Assembly: GCA_963768085.1 (NCBI GenBank)
Contig: CAVYGO010000003.1
Location: 744,001-808,000 of the forward strand
Reading direction: 5' to 3'
Origin: Pukyongia sp963768085
GTDB taxonomy: Bacteria; Bacteroidota; Bacteroidia; Flavobacteriales; Flavobacteriaceae
DNA length: 64,000 nt
The translations under genes were made by a program, and so were the position numbers. Shown one piece after another: positions 1 to 8,291 of the stretch (position 1 is its first letter; every line of letters starts with the position of its first letter). The notes below the pieces were generated by a model. The model was not told the origin of the DNA and did not search any database. It saw nothing but the letters and a program-made list of their open reading frames with translations.

Positions 1-28
1 AAATTCGAGTAGTTCTGTAATTCACACG

Positions 29-1138
29 CTAAAAGTCCAGTTTAAGTTGTACATCGATTGTTTTATCGGGCGGAGGTTTGCTCTCCTTCCTGCTATCCTC
101 GTTATTGAGGTTTGATAATGAAATACCCAACAAGCGTACCGAATCTTTCATTCTTTCCTGATATAACAAATCTTTAACGTTCTCCATGATGAGATCCTTT
201 GAAGAAATGTAGAGCGGTAGTGTCTTGCTGCGAGTTTGTAACGTGAAATCACTGTATTTAATTTTAAGAGTAATTGTTTTTCCTGCGACTTTACTCGATT
301 TTAAGCGCCTCTCCACTTCTTTGGCAATATCCTGGAGTCGTTCCAACATAAAAACTTCGCTGGAAATGTTCTCACTGAAGGTTCTTTCGGCAGCAAGTGA
401 TTTTCGCATTCGTGATGGTTTAACTACACTATGGTGAATACCTCGTACAATGTTGTAATAATAAGTTCCGCTTTTTCCGAAATTATGTGCCAGGAAGTCG
501 AGCGATTTTGTCTTAAGGTCTTTCCCGGTATATATTCCAAACCGATACATCTTCTCTTTCATCACCTTACCAACTCCATAGAATTTCTTAATATCCAGTT
601 GTTCCAGGAAATCGAGAACCTCTTCGGGCGGGACGGTTTTCTGCCCGTTAGGTTTATTGATGTCGCTGGCCACTTTAGCCACAAATTTGTTGATAGAGAT
701 GCCTGCGGAAGCATTTAAACCAGTACGTTCTTTTATTTGTTCGCGGATTTCTTTTGCGATAAGTGTTGCACTTGGATTGCCCTTTTTATTTTCTGTTACA
801 TCCAGGTAGGCTTCATCTAAGGAGAGAGGCTCCACGAGATCGGTGTACTCTAGAAATATTTTTCGTATCTGGTCTGAAATCTCCTTATAGCGATCAAAAC
901 GAGGCCGAACGAAAATCAGATCGGCACAACGTTTTCGGGCCAGTAAACCACTCATGGCAGACCGAACTCCAAACTTGCGTGCTTCGTAACTCGCTGCACT
1001 CACCACGCCACGCTTTCCACCACCCCCTACAGCAATCGGTTTACCAGCGAGATCTGGATTATCTAATTGTTCTACCGAGGCGTAGAAGGCATCCATGTCT
1101 ACATGGATAATCTTTCGAAGGGGAAGGTCTTGAGACAT
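29..1138 (-). CDS. dinB: DNA polymerase IV (Y-family)
   Basis: This is a Y-family translesion polymerase that copies past damaged template bases. The N-terminus carries the metal-binding motif VDMDAFYASVEQ (Asp14) and the second catalytic motif SLDEA (Asp108, Glu109). The 369-residue length is normal for DinB with palm, fingers, thumb and little-finger domains. The last residues, VQLKLDF, resemble a C-terminal sliding-clamp-binding peptide. The gene is divergent from the neighbouring oxidoreductase with only 50 bases between starts. I saw no LexA-type palindrome in that spacer. Family assignment is secure; in vivo regulation is unknown. Confidence 0.96.
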   Translation of the reverse strand: MSQDLPLRKIIHVDMDAFYASVEQLDNPDLAGKPIAVGGGGKRGVVSAASYEARKFGVRSAMSGLLARKRCADLIFVRPRFDRYKEISDQIRKIFLEYTDLVEPLSLDEAYLDVTENKKGNPSATLIAKEIREQIKERTGLNASAGISINKFVAKVASDINKPNGQKTVPPEEVLDFLEQLDIKKFYGVGKVMKEKMYRFGIYTGKDLKTKSLDFLAHNFGKSGTYYYNIVRGIHHSVVKPSRMRKSLAAERTFSENISSEVFMLERLQDIAKEVERRLKSSKVAGKTITLKIKYSDFTLQTRSKTLPLYISSKDLIMENVKDLLYQERMKDSVRLLGISLSNLNNEDSRKESKPPPDKTIDVQLKLDF

Positions 1139-1188
1139 CCCATAAAATTATAATATCTTAGTAAAACACTTTCCTCAATTACTATTAA

Positions 1189-1842
1189 ATGGCAAAAAGA
1201 GCAATATTACTTGGAGCAACTGGTCTTACCGGAGGCTATTTGCTTAATTTGCTGATTGAAAATACCGTCTTTGATAAGATTATTCTTCTAAATAGAAACT
1301 CAATAGAAAGAGAACATCCAAAGGTGGAAGAGCACATCGTAGATCTTTTTAAATTGAAAGAGTACGAGAACATTGTAAAAGGGGATGTACTATTTTGTTG
1401 TATTGGAACAACAAAGGCAAAAACCAGAGATAAAGAAAAGTACAGGGCAATCGATTACGGCATCCCTGTTTCTGCGGCTCGTTTGGCAAGAGAAAATGGG
1501 ATTGAAACATTTATAGTTCTATCGGCAATGGGAGCCTCGGTGAATAGCAATGCTTTTTATAACAGGACCAAAGGGGAAATGGAGCGAGATGTATTGGCTC
1601 AAAAGATTACCAGGACTTATGTGTTAAGGCCATCATTAATTGGAGGAACCAGAAAAGAATCGAGACCAGGGGAACAATTCGCTAAAATTGTTATGAGATT
1701 GTTTGGGTTTTTAGTTCCGAAGAAATACAAAATTATACAGCCCGAAACGATTGCGAAAGCCATGCTTAAACTTTCACTGGGAGCAGATTCAAAATCAATT
1801 TTATCTTCAGATGAAATAAAAAAACTTGCGGCGGATGATTGA
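1189..1842 (+). CDS. NAD(P)-binding Rossmann protein (atypical SDR, HTATIP2-like)
   Basis: The protein opens with a Rossmann dinucleotide-binding loop, ILLGATGLTGGYLL, and continues as a short NAD(P)H-binding fold of 217 residues. Further features are FCCIGTTKAKTRDKEKYRAIDY and a YNRTKGEMER segment resembling the Tyr-x-x-x-Lys area of extended or atypical SDRs. It resembles the NAD(P)H-binding/oxidoreductase HTATIP2-like group found as single genes in many bacteria. No substrate can be assigned. It overlaps the following CYTH gene by 8 bases, so the two are probably co-transcribed. Confidence 0.85.
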   Translation: MAKRAILLGATGLTGGYLLNLLIENTVFDKIILLNRNSIEREHPKVEEHIVDLFKLKEYENIVKGDVLFCCIGTTKAKTRDKEKYRAIDYGIPVSAARLARENGIETFIVLSAMGASVNSNAFYNRTKGEMERDVLAQKITRTYVLRPSLIGGTRKESRPGEQFAKIVMRLFGFLVPKKYKIIQPETIAKAMLKLSLGADSKSILSSDEIKKLAADD

Positions 1843-2314
1843 AATTGAACGAAAATTTTTAGTGAATTCTCTGGATTATCGCGAAGAAAGCAGGTCAAAA
1901 ACAACTTTGATCCAGGGATTTCTGAATACCCATCCCGACAGGACAGTTCGAATACGAATTAAGGGTGAGATGGGATTCATAACTATTAAGGGTATGTCGA
2001 ACCATAATGGAACAACGCGCTTCGAATGGGAAGATGAACTCAATGTTCGAGACGCCCGTGCGTTACTTCGTCTGTGCGAACCGGGAATCATAAAGAAAAA
2101 CCGTTATGAAGTAAAGGTCGGAGAACACCTGTTCGAAATTGATGAATTCCAGGGCGACAATGAAGGACTGATCATTGCCGAGATCGAACTGACTTCGGAA
2201 AACGAAGAATTTATTAACCCTACCTGGCTGGGGAAAGAGGTAACCGGTGATATCCGATATTATAATTCACAATTAAGTAAAAAACCATTTAAATACTGGA
2301 GCGATGAAATATAG
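1835..2314 (+). CDS. CYTH domain protein (triphosphate tunnel metalloenzyme)
   Basis: The protein starts MIEIERKFLV, the ExExK signature of the CYTH/triphosphate tunnel family (Glu3, Glu5, Lys7). Basic and acidic tunnel residues follow, for example TVRIRIKGEMGFITIKG and FEWEDEL. At 159 residues it matches single-domain bacterial CYTH proteins, several of which hydrolyse inorganic triphosphate; the substrate here is not known. I start at the ATG at 1835 because the signature must be near the N-terminus; an upstream TTG at 1826 adds only three residues. The start overlaps the stop of the preceding gene (8 bases), and its end overlaps the next gene by 11 bases. Confidence 0.92.
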   Translation: MIEIERKFLVNSLDYREESRSKTTLIQGFLNTHPDRTVRIRIKGEMGFITIKGMSNHNGTTRFEWEDELNVRDARALLRLCEPGIIKKNRYEVKVGEHLFEIDEFQGDNEGLIIAEIELTSENEEFINPTWLGKEVTGDIRYYNSQLSKKPFKYWSDEI

Positions 2315-2864
2315 ATTGAAGTTACTCTTTATTACACTCACAATATTGGTGATTGGATGCAAAGAAGAACACAATGGCCATGATGGCGACGATCATGAGA
2401 TACACCAGATCGATGATGACCATAATGACCATGGAGATGATGACAGTGACGAACTGTACTTTGATTCAGAAATAAAGTCCTTGGGTCAAAAGAAAAAAGA
2501 ACTCACAGATGCCGGATATTTAATTTTCGATTATGTAGATGCTAAGACCGGAGACACAATCCTACTACAGCAGTATTTTATGGCTTTTTTACAACGAGGG
2601 CCTACGCGTTCACTGGATTCGATTACGGCAGCTAATTTACAGGAAGCGCATCTCGCTCATCTAAGTAGAATGTACGAAGAAGGTTATGCCGATATATCGG
2701 GGCCGTTTGGAGACGATGGAGATCTAAGAGGAATTACTATTTACAATGTTCCCAGCCTGGAGATGGCAGACAGCCTGGCCAATCTGGACCCCATGGTGAA
2801 GGCTGGAAGGCTGGTAATTGAAATACGGCCCTGGTGGGCAGCTAAAGGATTCCCTCTTCGTTAA
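2304..2864 (+). CDS. His/Asp-rich lipoprotein with YciI-like C-terminal domain
   Basis: A signal peptide ends in a lipobox (LVIGC, Cys19). It is followed by about 35 residues crowded with His, Asp and Glu, then an alpha/beta segment (about residues 70-186) that looks like a YciI/dimeric ferredoxin-like domain, with HLAHLSRMYEEGY and the DGDLRGITIYNV strand. The His/Asp stretch could bind metal ions, but this is inference. It is the third gene of a tightly overlapping trio (11-base overlap with the CYTH gene). It converges on cutC with a 4-base overlap of the two stops. Function unknown. Confidence 0.75.
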   Translation: MKYRLKLLFITLTILVIGCKEEHNGHDGDDHEIHQIDDDHNDHGDDDSDELYFDSEIKSLGQKKKELTDAGYLIFDYVDAKTGDTILLQQYFMAFLQRGPTRSLDSITAANLQEAHLAHLSRMYEEGYADISGPFGDDGDLRGITIYNVPSLEMADSLANLDPMVKAGRLVIEIRPWWAAKGFPLR

Positions 2865-3556
2865 TGCACAAGATGAACAATGCTCTTAATGGTTGCTAGG
2901 TCTGAGATTCCCGTAATGCCAGTATTAAAAAAGGAGGTTGCGGGTCTTAATTTAGGAATGGCGGAAAGGTGCACACTTTCAAACCCGGCCTTTTTGAATT
3001 GCAAAACATTCGTCGGATCGATACCAGCTCCCGGCATGATCTCAATTTGGTTGCCGAATTCATCATTAAGATCTTTTAGAAATTCTATTCCATCGACGGC
3101 CAGGGGCCTTCGTCCTGAGCTAAGTATGCGATCTGCTCCCAGTTCAATGAGTGACTTAATAACTTCTTTTGGATAAAGTACCCGATCGTACGCACGGTGA
3201 AATGTAAAATCCATTCCTTCGGAAGCGGATAATAATCGCTGCATGCTACTCATATCGAATTTATTGTCGAGAGTAAGAGCCCCACTCACAATCCCGGAGC
3301 ATCCGGATTCTTTACAGAAGCGTATGTTATTCAACATCTTGTCAATTTCAGTTTTAGAATAACAAAAATTACTGTCTCTGGGCCGAATAAGCACATGCAC
3401 AGGAATATTTAATTCCGATAGGACTTGTTCGATAAGTTTACGCGAAGGAGTGAGACCGCCAACTTCTATAGACTCGCAAAGCTCAATACGATCTGCACCA
3501 CCGTCAAAAGCAGCTACAGCACTTTCAAAATTCGATGCACAGATCTCTACCTTCAT
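2861..3556 (-). CDS. cutC: CutC family protein
   Basis: This 231-residue TIM-barrel protein opens MKVEICASNFESAVAAF and GGADRIELCESIEVGGLTPS, hallmarks of CutC. The downstream blocks HVLIRPR, FHRAYD and ILSSGRR are also typical. CutC was first linked to copper homeostasis, although that role is debated. The start overlaps the GH20 stop in an ATGA arrangement, so it is the last gene of the operon that begins with the alpha-2-macroglobulin gene. No copper-binding motif is obvious in the sequence. Confidence 0.93.
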   Translation of the reverse strand: MKVEICASNFESAVAAFDGGADRIELCESIEVGGLTPSRKLIEQVLSELNIPVHVLIRPRDSNFCYSKTEIDKMLNNIRFCKESGCSGIVSGALTLDNKFDMSSMQRLLSASEGMDFTFHRAYDRVLYPKEVIKSLIELGADRILSSGRRPLAVDGIEFLKDLNDEFGNQIEIMPGAGIDPTNVLQFKKAGFESVHLSAIPKLRPATSFFNTGITGISDLATIKSIVHLVH

Positions 3557-5895
3557 TGTATGATGATCTCATCTATAAATGTCCAGGCCTTATTGCCCGC
3601 ACCTTGTTTTCCGTCTGGAATAACCCCATAATTAGGAACGCGAATAACCAGTTTCCTAATTTGGTTTTCAGATCGCTGCTTTAGTTTAATATCGACATTT
3701 GTAACAGTATTCTCTGCGTCCAATTGAATCGGCGAAATTGTATTTAATGTTGTTCCATCGACGAATTCTTGTGAAATACTAATAGTTTTCGGAGAATAAA
3801 TCCATTGTCCCGGCGCATGGTAGAAGCGTGTTTTCACGTTATTTAACTGTCGTTCCTCACTTACATCAATTTGAATTTCCAGGTCATCTCCCCAAAACCC
3901 AAGCCATTCGCTGTCTCCATAACGTGTATCGCTACCCAGGATTCCATTGTTCAAGGCTTCGATTCCTCCCGCCGAATAGGAAGGATGAGCTTCTATATTT
4001 AAGGTGTGTTCAGCAAATAATCCCTTATGGTATATGAAGTTGTCTTTCTGAAGATACCCTAAAGACTGCATATTTGTGCTATCTGGTATTGCATATTCGA
4101 GGGCAGTATTTCCGGTAATTCTTAATGGACTTTCATAACGCTGCGCACTGTCTCCATCGATGCTGAATAGAACAGGAAAATCCTCGATATTGGGTCTTAA
4201 AGATATAACCAGATCACGCCCGTCTTTCCTAATGTCCCTGTTCACTTTAAACATAGCTCGTTTACTGTAATTGACCTTTTTATGGTCGAGCCTTTCAAAA
4301 TAGTTGAGCACCCTCACCGCAAAATCCGGATAATCTTCTTCTATGTTTTCCGAAGGCCCACTCCACAATACTTCACTCATAGCCAAAATCCTCGGAAAGA
4401 TCATATACTCTACTTGTTCCTCCGTTTTCATGTATTCCGTCCAGACATTGCCCTGGGCACCCAGAATATAACTTGCTTCATCTTTATCCAATTCATCGGG
4501 GACAGGATTAAAGGCATAGACTTTCTCCAAGGGTAAATACCCACCTATGGCCAGGGGTTCCCTTGGATCTTCGCTTTGGTAATAATCGAAATAAGCATGT
4601 GAGGTAGGCGTCATAATCACATTGTGCCCCGATTTAGCTGCTTCTATTCCTCCCTGGGTACCTCGCCATGACATCACCGTGGCATTGGGCGCCAGGCCAC
4701 CTTCGAGGATCTCATCCCAACCAATCATTTTCTTCCCATTATCATTTAGGAATGTTTCTATTTCTTTTATAAACCAGCTTTGTAATTCATGCTCATCTTT
4801 CAGATTAAGGTCTTGAATCAATTTCTGACAATGAGCACATTGTTTCCATTGTTTCTTAGGTGCTTCGTCACCCCCAATGTGAATATAATTGCCCGGAAAT
4901 AAATCCATTACTTCGGTAAGCACACCCTTCAGAAAAGCGAAGGTCTTTTGATTGGGGCAATAGATATTCTCAAAAACGCCCCATTTGGTTGCTACCGGGA
5001 CTTGTTCTCCTGAACAGCCCAACTCAGGATATGCACTGATCGCTGCCTGCGCATGTCCGGGCATTTCTATTTCGGGGATAATTGTGATATAGTGTTGCTT
5101 GGCAAAAGATACGATCTCTTTAATGTCTTTTTTTGAATAGTACCCCCCGTATCGCTGTCCGTCGAAAGTTTGTGGGGTGTCATTATAATGCCCTATTAAG
5201 GTTTCGTCACGATAAGCAGCATGTGATGTAAGCCTGGGAAATTGTTCTATTTCAATACGCCATCCCTGGTCTTCGGTAAGGTGCCAGTGAAAATAATTCA
5301 TTTTTAACATGGCCAGATAGGAGATGTATTCCTTAATAAACTCCTTTGAAAAAAAATGCCTCGCCACATCGAGGTGCATGCCACGGTATCTGAATTTAGG
5401 CGCATCCATAATCTCGACACTTGGTATTTCTAACACTTGAATACTTGCCTCGGAACCGTTTTCCAATACTGCCGGCAGCAATTGACGAATGGTTTGCACG
5501 CCATAAAATATTCCTTCTTTGTCCGCTGCTTCCAGCAGTATCCTTCGCTCATTGACCGTTAATCGATAGCCTTCGGCAGCGAGAGAAGTATCTATTTGAA
5601 AAAGTATTTCTGCTTTTTCCGGATCGGCCTCGGTTTTCAGATCGATCCCAGCCCCGTCTTTTATGTATTTGTGAAAGAACTGATTGGAAAAATAAAAGAA
5701 TTCGGAAGAACTAAAAGTCGTACTATTGGTCATTCTGAAGTTACCTTCCTGCACTACCATACTTTGAGGTGACGGGATTATGCTGATTTCAGAAACGGAC
5801 TGTGTGTTCTTGGAATTACTGCAACCATACTGCAGAAGGATAGTGATGGTAATTAACCATAGAAGAAAGGAAAAGGCTGAAATAGTTTGTTTCAC
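3553..5895 (-). CDS. Beta-N-acetylhexosaminidase, GH20, lipoprotein
   Basis: The enzyme should remove terminal GlcNAc or GalNAc residues from glycans or peptidoglycan fragments. A lipobox (LLQYGC) follows the signal peptide, so it is probably a surface or periplasmic lipoprotein. After a GH20b-like N-terminal domain the catalytic barrel shows YRGMHLDVARHF, WHLTEDQGWRIE and HIGGDEAPKKQW, with the catalytic Asp343-Glu344 pair. The last 230 residues form beta-rich accessory domains. The only usable start is a GTG that sits inside a full Shine-Dalgarno-like AGGAGGTGA string, which is odd. It lies 23 bases after pbpC and overlaps cutC by 4 bases. Confidence 0.95.
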   Translation of the reverse strand: MKQTISAFSFLLWLITITILLQYGCSNSKNTQSVSEISIIPSPQSMVVQEGNFRMTNSTTFSSSEFFYFSNQFFHKYIKDGAGIDLKTEADPEKAEILFQIDTSLAAEGYRLTVNERRILLEAADKEGIFYGVQTIRQLLPAVLENGSEASIQVLEIPSVEIMDAPKFRYRGMHLDVARHFFSKEFIKEYISYLAMLKMNYFHWHLTEDQGWRIEIEQFPRLTSHAAYRDETLIGHYNDTPQTFDGQRYGGYYSKKDIKEIVSFAKQHYITIIPEIEMPGHAQAAISAYPELGCSGEQVPVATKWGVFENIYCPNQKTFAFLKGVLTEVMDLFPGNYIHIGGDEAPKKQWKQCAHCQKLIQDLNLKDEHELQSWFIKEIETFLNDNGKKMIGWDEILEGGLAPNATVMSWRGTQGGIEAAKSGHNVIMTPTSHAYFDYYQSEDPREPLAIGGYLPLEKVYAFNPVPDELDKDEASYILGAQGNVWTEYMKTEEQVEYMIFPRILAMSEVLWSGPSENIEEDYPDFAVRVLNYFERLDHKKVNYSKRAMFKVNRDIRKDGRDLVISLRPNIEDFPVLFSIDGDSAQRYESPLRITGNTALEYAIPDSTNMQSLGYLQKDNFIYHKGLFAEHTLNIEAHPSYSAGGIEALNNGILGSDTRYGDSEWLGFWGDDLEIQIDVSEERQLNNVKTRFYHAPGQWIYSPKTISISQEFVDGTTLNTISPIQLDAENTVTNVDIKLKQRSENQIRKLVIRVPNYGVIPDGKQGAGNKAWTFIDEIIIQ

Positions 5896-5918
5896 CTCCT
5901 AAAAGTAAAGAAAAAGAC

Positions 5919-8291
5919 TCAGGTACCACTTGCAGTAGCTATTTCCATTTTCCGACTAATTTCATTACCATCCTGATCTACAACGGTTAGAACATATTCA
6001 CCCGGTATGGGCTGCACCGCCAATTCATGGAAAGTCTCTGTCATTCCGATAAATCTAGAATCTAAATACCAGTATAATTTTGTCTCCGTAGTACGATGGG
6101 CTACTTTCAAAACGAGATCATTGATAGTCTCGTCAAAATCTTTCGCCAGTAATATAGATTCATTTCGCTTCGGATAAATGAACTCCATAAGTTTTTCTCC
6201 ATCTTGCAAACAATCATTCCTAAATGGGGGCAAAGGCAAATATTCCGGATGTTTCTGAGCATAGTAGTATTCCATAACCGGAGGTAAGCTGAACCAACTT
6301 TCTTGCTTCATTTTGGCTAATGCATAGCAGGAAGAATTTACCTGGAATTGTTTTTTACTATCCAGAAACACCTGCTGATGGTAGCTGCAAGACTGAGTTC
6401 TTACTCCATATTTTGGAATAAATTGAGTAGAAATGTCCTCGCAGTAAACACCTGCCAGATGACCGCTTTTCACACAAATGTCACTTTCGATAAGCTCATC
6501 ATAGGGTACGGCAAACCAATCACTTTGAGGTAGAATATCGAGTATTTCGAAAAGTACTGGCGCAGCCGCCTGAATTCCCGTTAGTCCGGGACGACCCTCC
6601 CCATCGGCATTTCCTACCCACACACCTATAGCATATTTGGAAGTTACGCCTACCGCCCAGGCGTCCTTAAATCCGAAGCTGGTGCCTGTCTTCCATGCGA
6701 TGGGTTGGGAATTACTGAAGAAACTCCAGTTTTCTTCTCCTTCCGGCCGATTAACTTTTTGCAGGGCATCCAGGGTATAATAAATAGCTCCCGCATTAAA
6801 AACGATAGGCTCCGATTGATTTTTTGCTGAATCGGTGAACTCACTTTTTATCATAACCGGAGACTTTAGTGAAACGTTCGAATATTCACTTGAAGTTCTG
6901 TTGAAATGATTCAACGTAGCCGCCATTCCTGCGTAAGCGTTGGTTACTTCCCAAAGGGTGCTTTCAGCGCCGCCCAGAATAAGGGTAAGACCGTAGTAAT
7001 TGGCCGGTTTGTCAATACTGCTGAATTTAAGTTCCTCAAGCCTCTTATGGAATCGATGCAGGCCGTATGACCTCAGCATTCGTACTGCGGGGACATTTAG
7101 TGAACGGGATAGCGCTACACTGGCTGGCACCGCACCGTTAAATTGTCGGTCAAAGTTCTCGGGACTATAACCATTGATCACAGTGGGAATATCTGCCACC
7201 AGAGTGTTGGGAAGCAATTCCCCGCTGTGCAGCATGGAAGTGTATAAAAATGGTTTTAACACACTGCCTGTACTTCTGCGTTTGTCAATTATGTCGACAT
7301 ATTTATTGTTTTCTGAAGTGGTTGGCGCGTTCCCAACATAGGCAAGTACTTCACGGTTGTCCACATCCAGTAATAAAACAGCCAGATTGCGGATCTCGTT
7401 TTGTTTTAACTGAAAATATTGTTCTGCAACGATATCGTTCAGTTTTTTTTGAAGTTCAACAGAAATGGTGGTGGATTTGCGTGAACCAGGATACTTGTAA
7501 CGGATCTTTTCAGTTAAATGAAACGCGAATTCGGGTAAGGGCATCGGTTTACCAGGCATGGCTTCTTCCAAAGCAAGTTCATACGTAGTTTGATCGATAA
7601 TTCCTTTCTTGAAAAGTTTTTGTAATAATCGATCGCGTTTTTCTTTGAGAATCGCTTCATTTTTACCCGGAAAAATTAAGGATGGAGCGTTAGGAAGAAC
7701 CGCAAGCGACGCGGCTTGTCCCCAGCTTAAGGCCGATGATGGTAACCCGAAATATCGCCAGGATGCAGTTTCCAATCCCACAACATTACCACCAAATGGT
7801 GCGTGCGAAGCATATAGATTTAGTATGCTCTTTTTCGAATAACCAGCTTCTAGACGGGTAGCCATGAAGATCTCAATCCCTTTTTCGAAATAGGTTCGTT
7901 TTTTATTATTTCTGGAAAGACGAATTACTTGTTGGGTTAACGTACTACCTCCCCGCCGTTTATCGGTGGTGAGATTTTGCCATAATGCCTTTGCCATGGA
8001 CACCGGATTCACCCCCGGATGCGAATAGAAATATTCATCTTCGAAATGAAGAATACACTGCTCGAACCGATACGGGACAGAATCCGATTTCGGAAAACGC
8101 CATTGACCGTCAGCAGCAATGCGAGCTCCCAGCATAATTCCCTCCCTGCTCTCAACGACTGTCGAGGTTGGCGAATCAAATAGTTCAGAAGGAAGACAAA
8201 AAAGCCATATACCAAAGACCACTCCCAAAACAATAAACTTGCGTTTGTAGGATTTCAGAATTCGTGATATGGCCATTCGTTTTTTAGTCAT
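5919..8291 (-). CDS. pbpC: Penicillin-binding protein 1C (bifunctional)
   Basis: A membrane-anchored peptidoglycan synthase. Residues 18-34 form the N-terminal membrane segment. The GT51 transglycosylase shows HFEDEYFYSHPG (Glu84) and RRGGSTLTQQV. The transpeptidase shows STGSVLKP (Ser343, Lys346), SRSLN and WKTGTS. The C-terminal part beyond about residue 690 fits the extra PBP1C-specific domain. Length (790) is usual. Its ATG directly abuts the stop of the alpha-2-macroglobulin gene (TAAATG), a pairing well known from the E. coli yfhM-pbpC arrangement. Expression should depend on the upstream promoter near 13.87 kb. Confidence 0.96.
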   Translation of the reverse strand: MTKKRMAISRILKSYKRKFIVLGVVFGIWLFCLPSELFDSPTSTVVESREGIMLGARIAADGQWRFPKSDSVPYRFEQCILHFEDEYFYSHPGVNPVSMAKALWQNLTTDKRRGGSTLTQQVIRLSRNNKKRTYFEKGIEIFMATRLEAGYSKKSILNLYASHAPFGGNVVGLETASWRYFGLPSSALSWGQAASLAVLPNAPSLIFPGKNEAILKEKRDRLLQKLFKKGIIDQTTYELALEEAMPGKPMPLPEFAFHLTEKIRYKYPGSRKSTTISVELQKKLNDIVAEQYFQLKQNEIRNLAVLLLDVDNREVLAYVGNAPTTSENNKYVDIIDKRRSTGSVLKPFLYTSMLHSGELLPNTLVADIPTVINGYSPENFDRQFNGAVPASVALSRSLNVPAVRMLRSYGLHRFHKRLEELKFSSIDKPANYYGLTLILGGAESTLWEVTNAYAGMAATLNHFNRTSSEYSNVSLKSPVMIKSEFTDSAKNQSEPIVFNAGAIYYTLDALQKVNRPEGEENWSFFSNSQPIAWKTGTSFGFKDAWAVGVTSKYAIGVWVGNADGEGRPGLTGIQAAAPVLFEILDILPQSDWFAVPYDELIESDICVKSGHLAGVYCEDISTQFIPKYGVRTQSCSYHQQVFLDSKKQFQVNSSCYALAKMKQESWFSLPPVMEYYYAQKHPEYLPLPPFRNDCLQDGEKLMEFIYPKRNESILLAKDFDETINDLVLKVAHRTTETKLYWYLDSRFIGMTETFHELAVQPIPGEYVLTVVDQDGNEISRKMEIATASGT

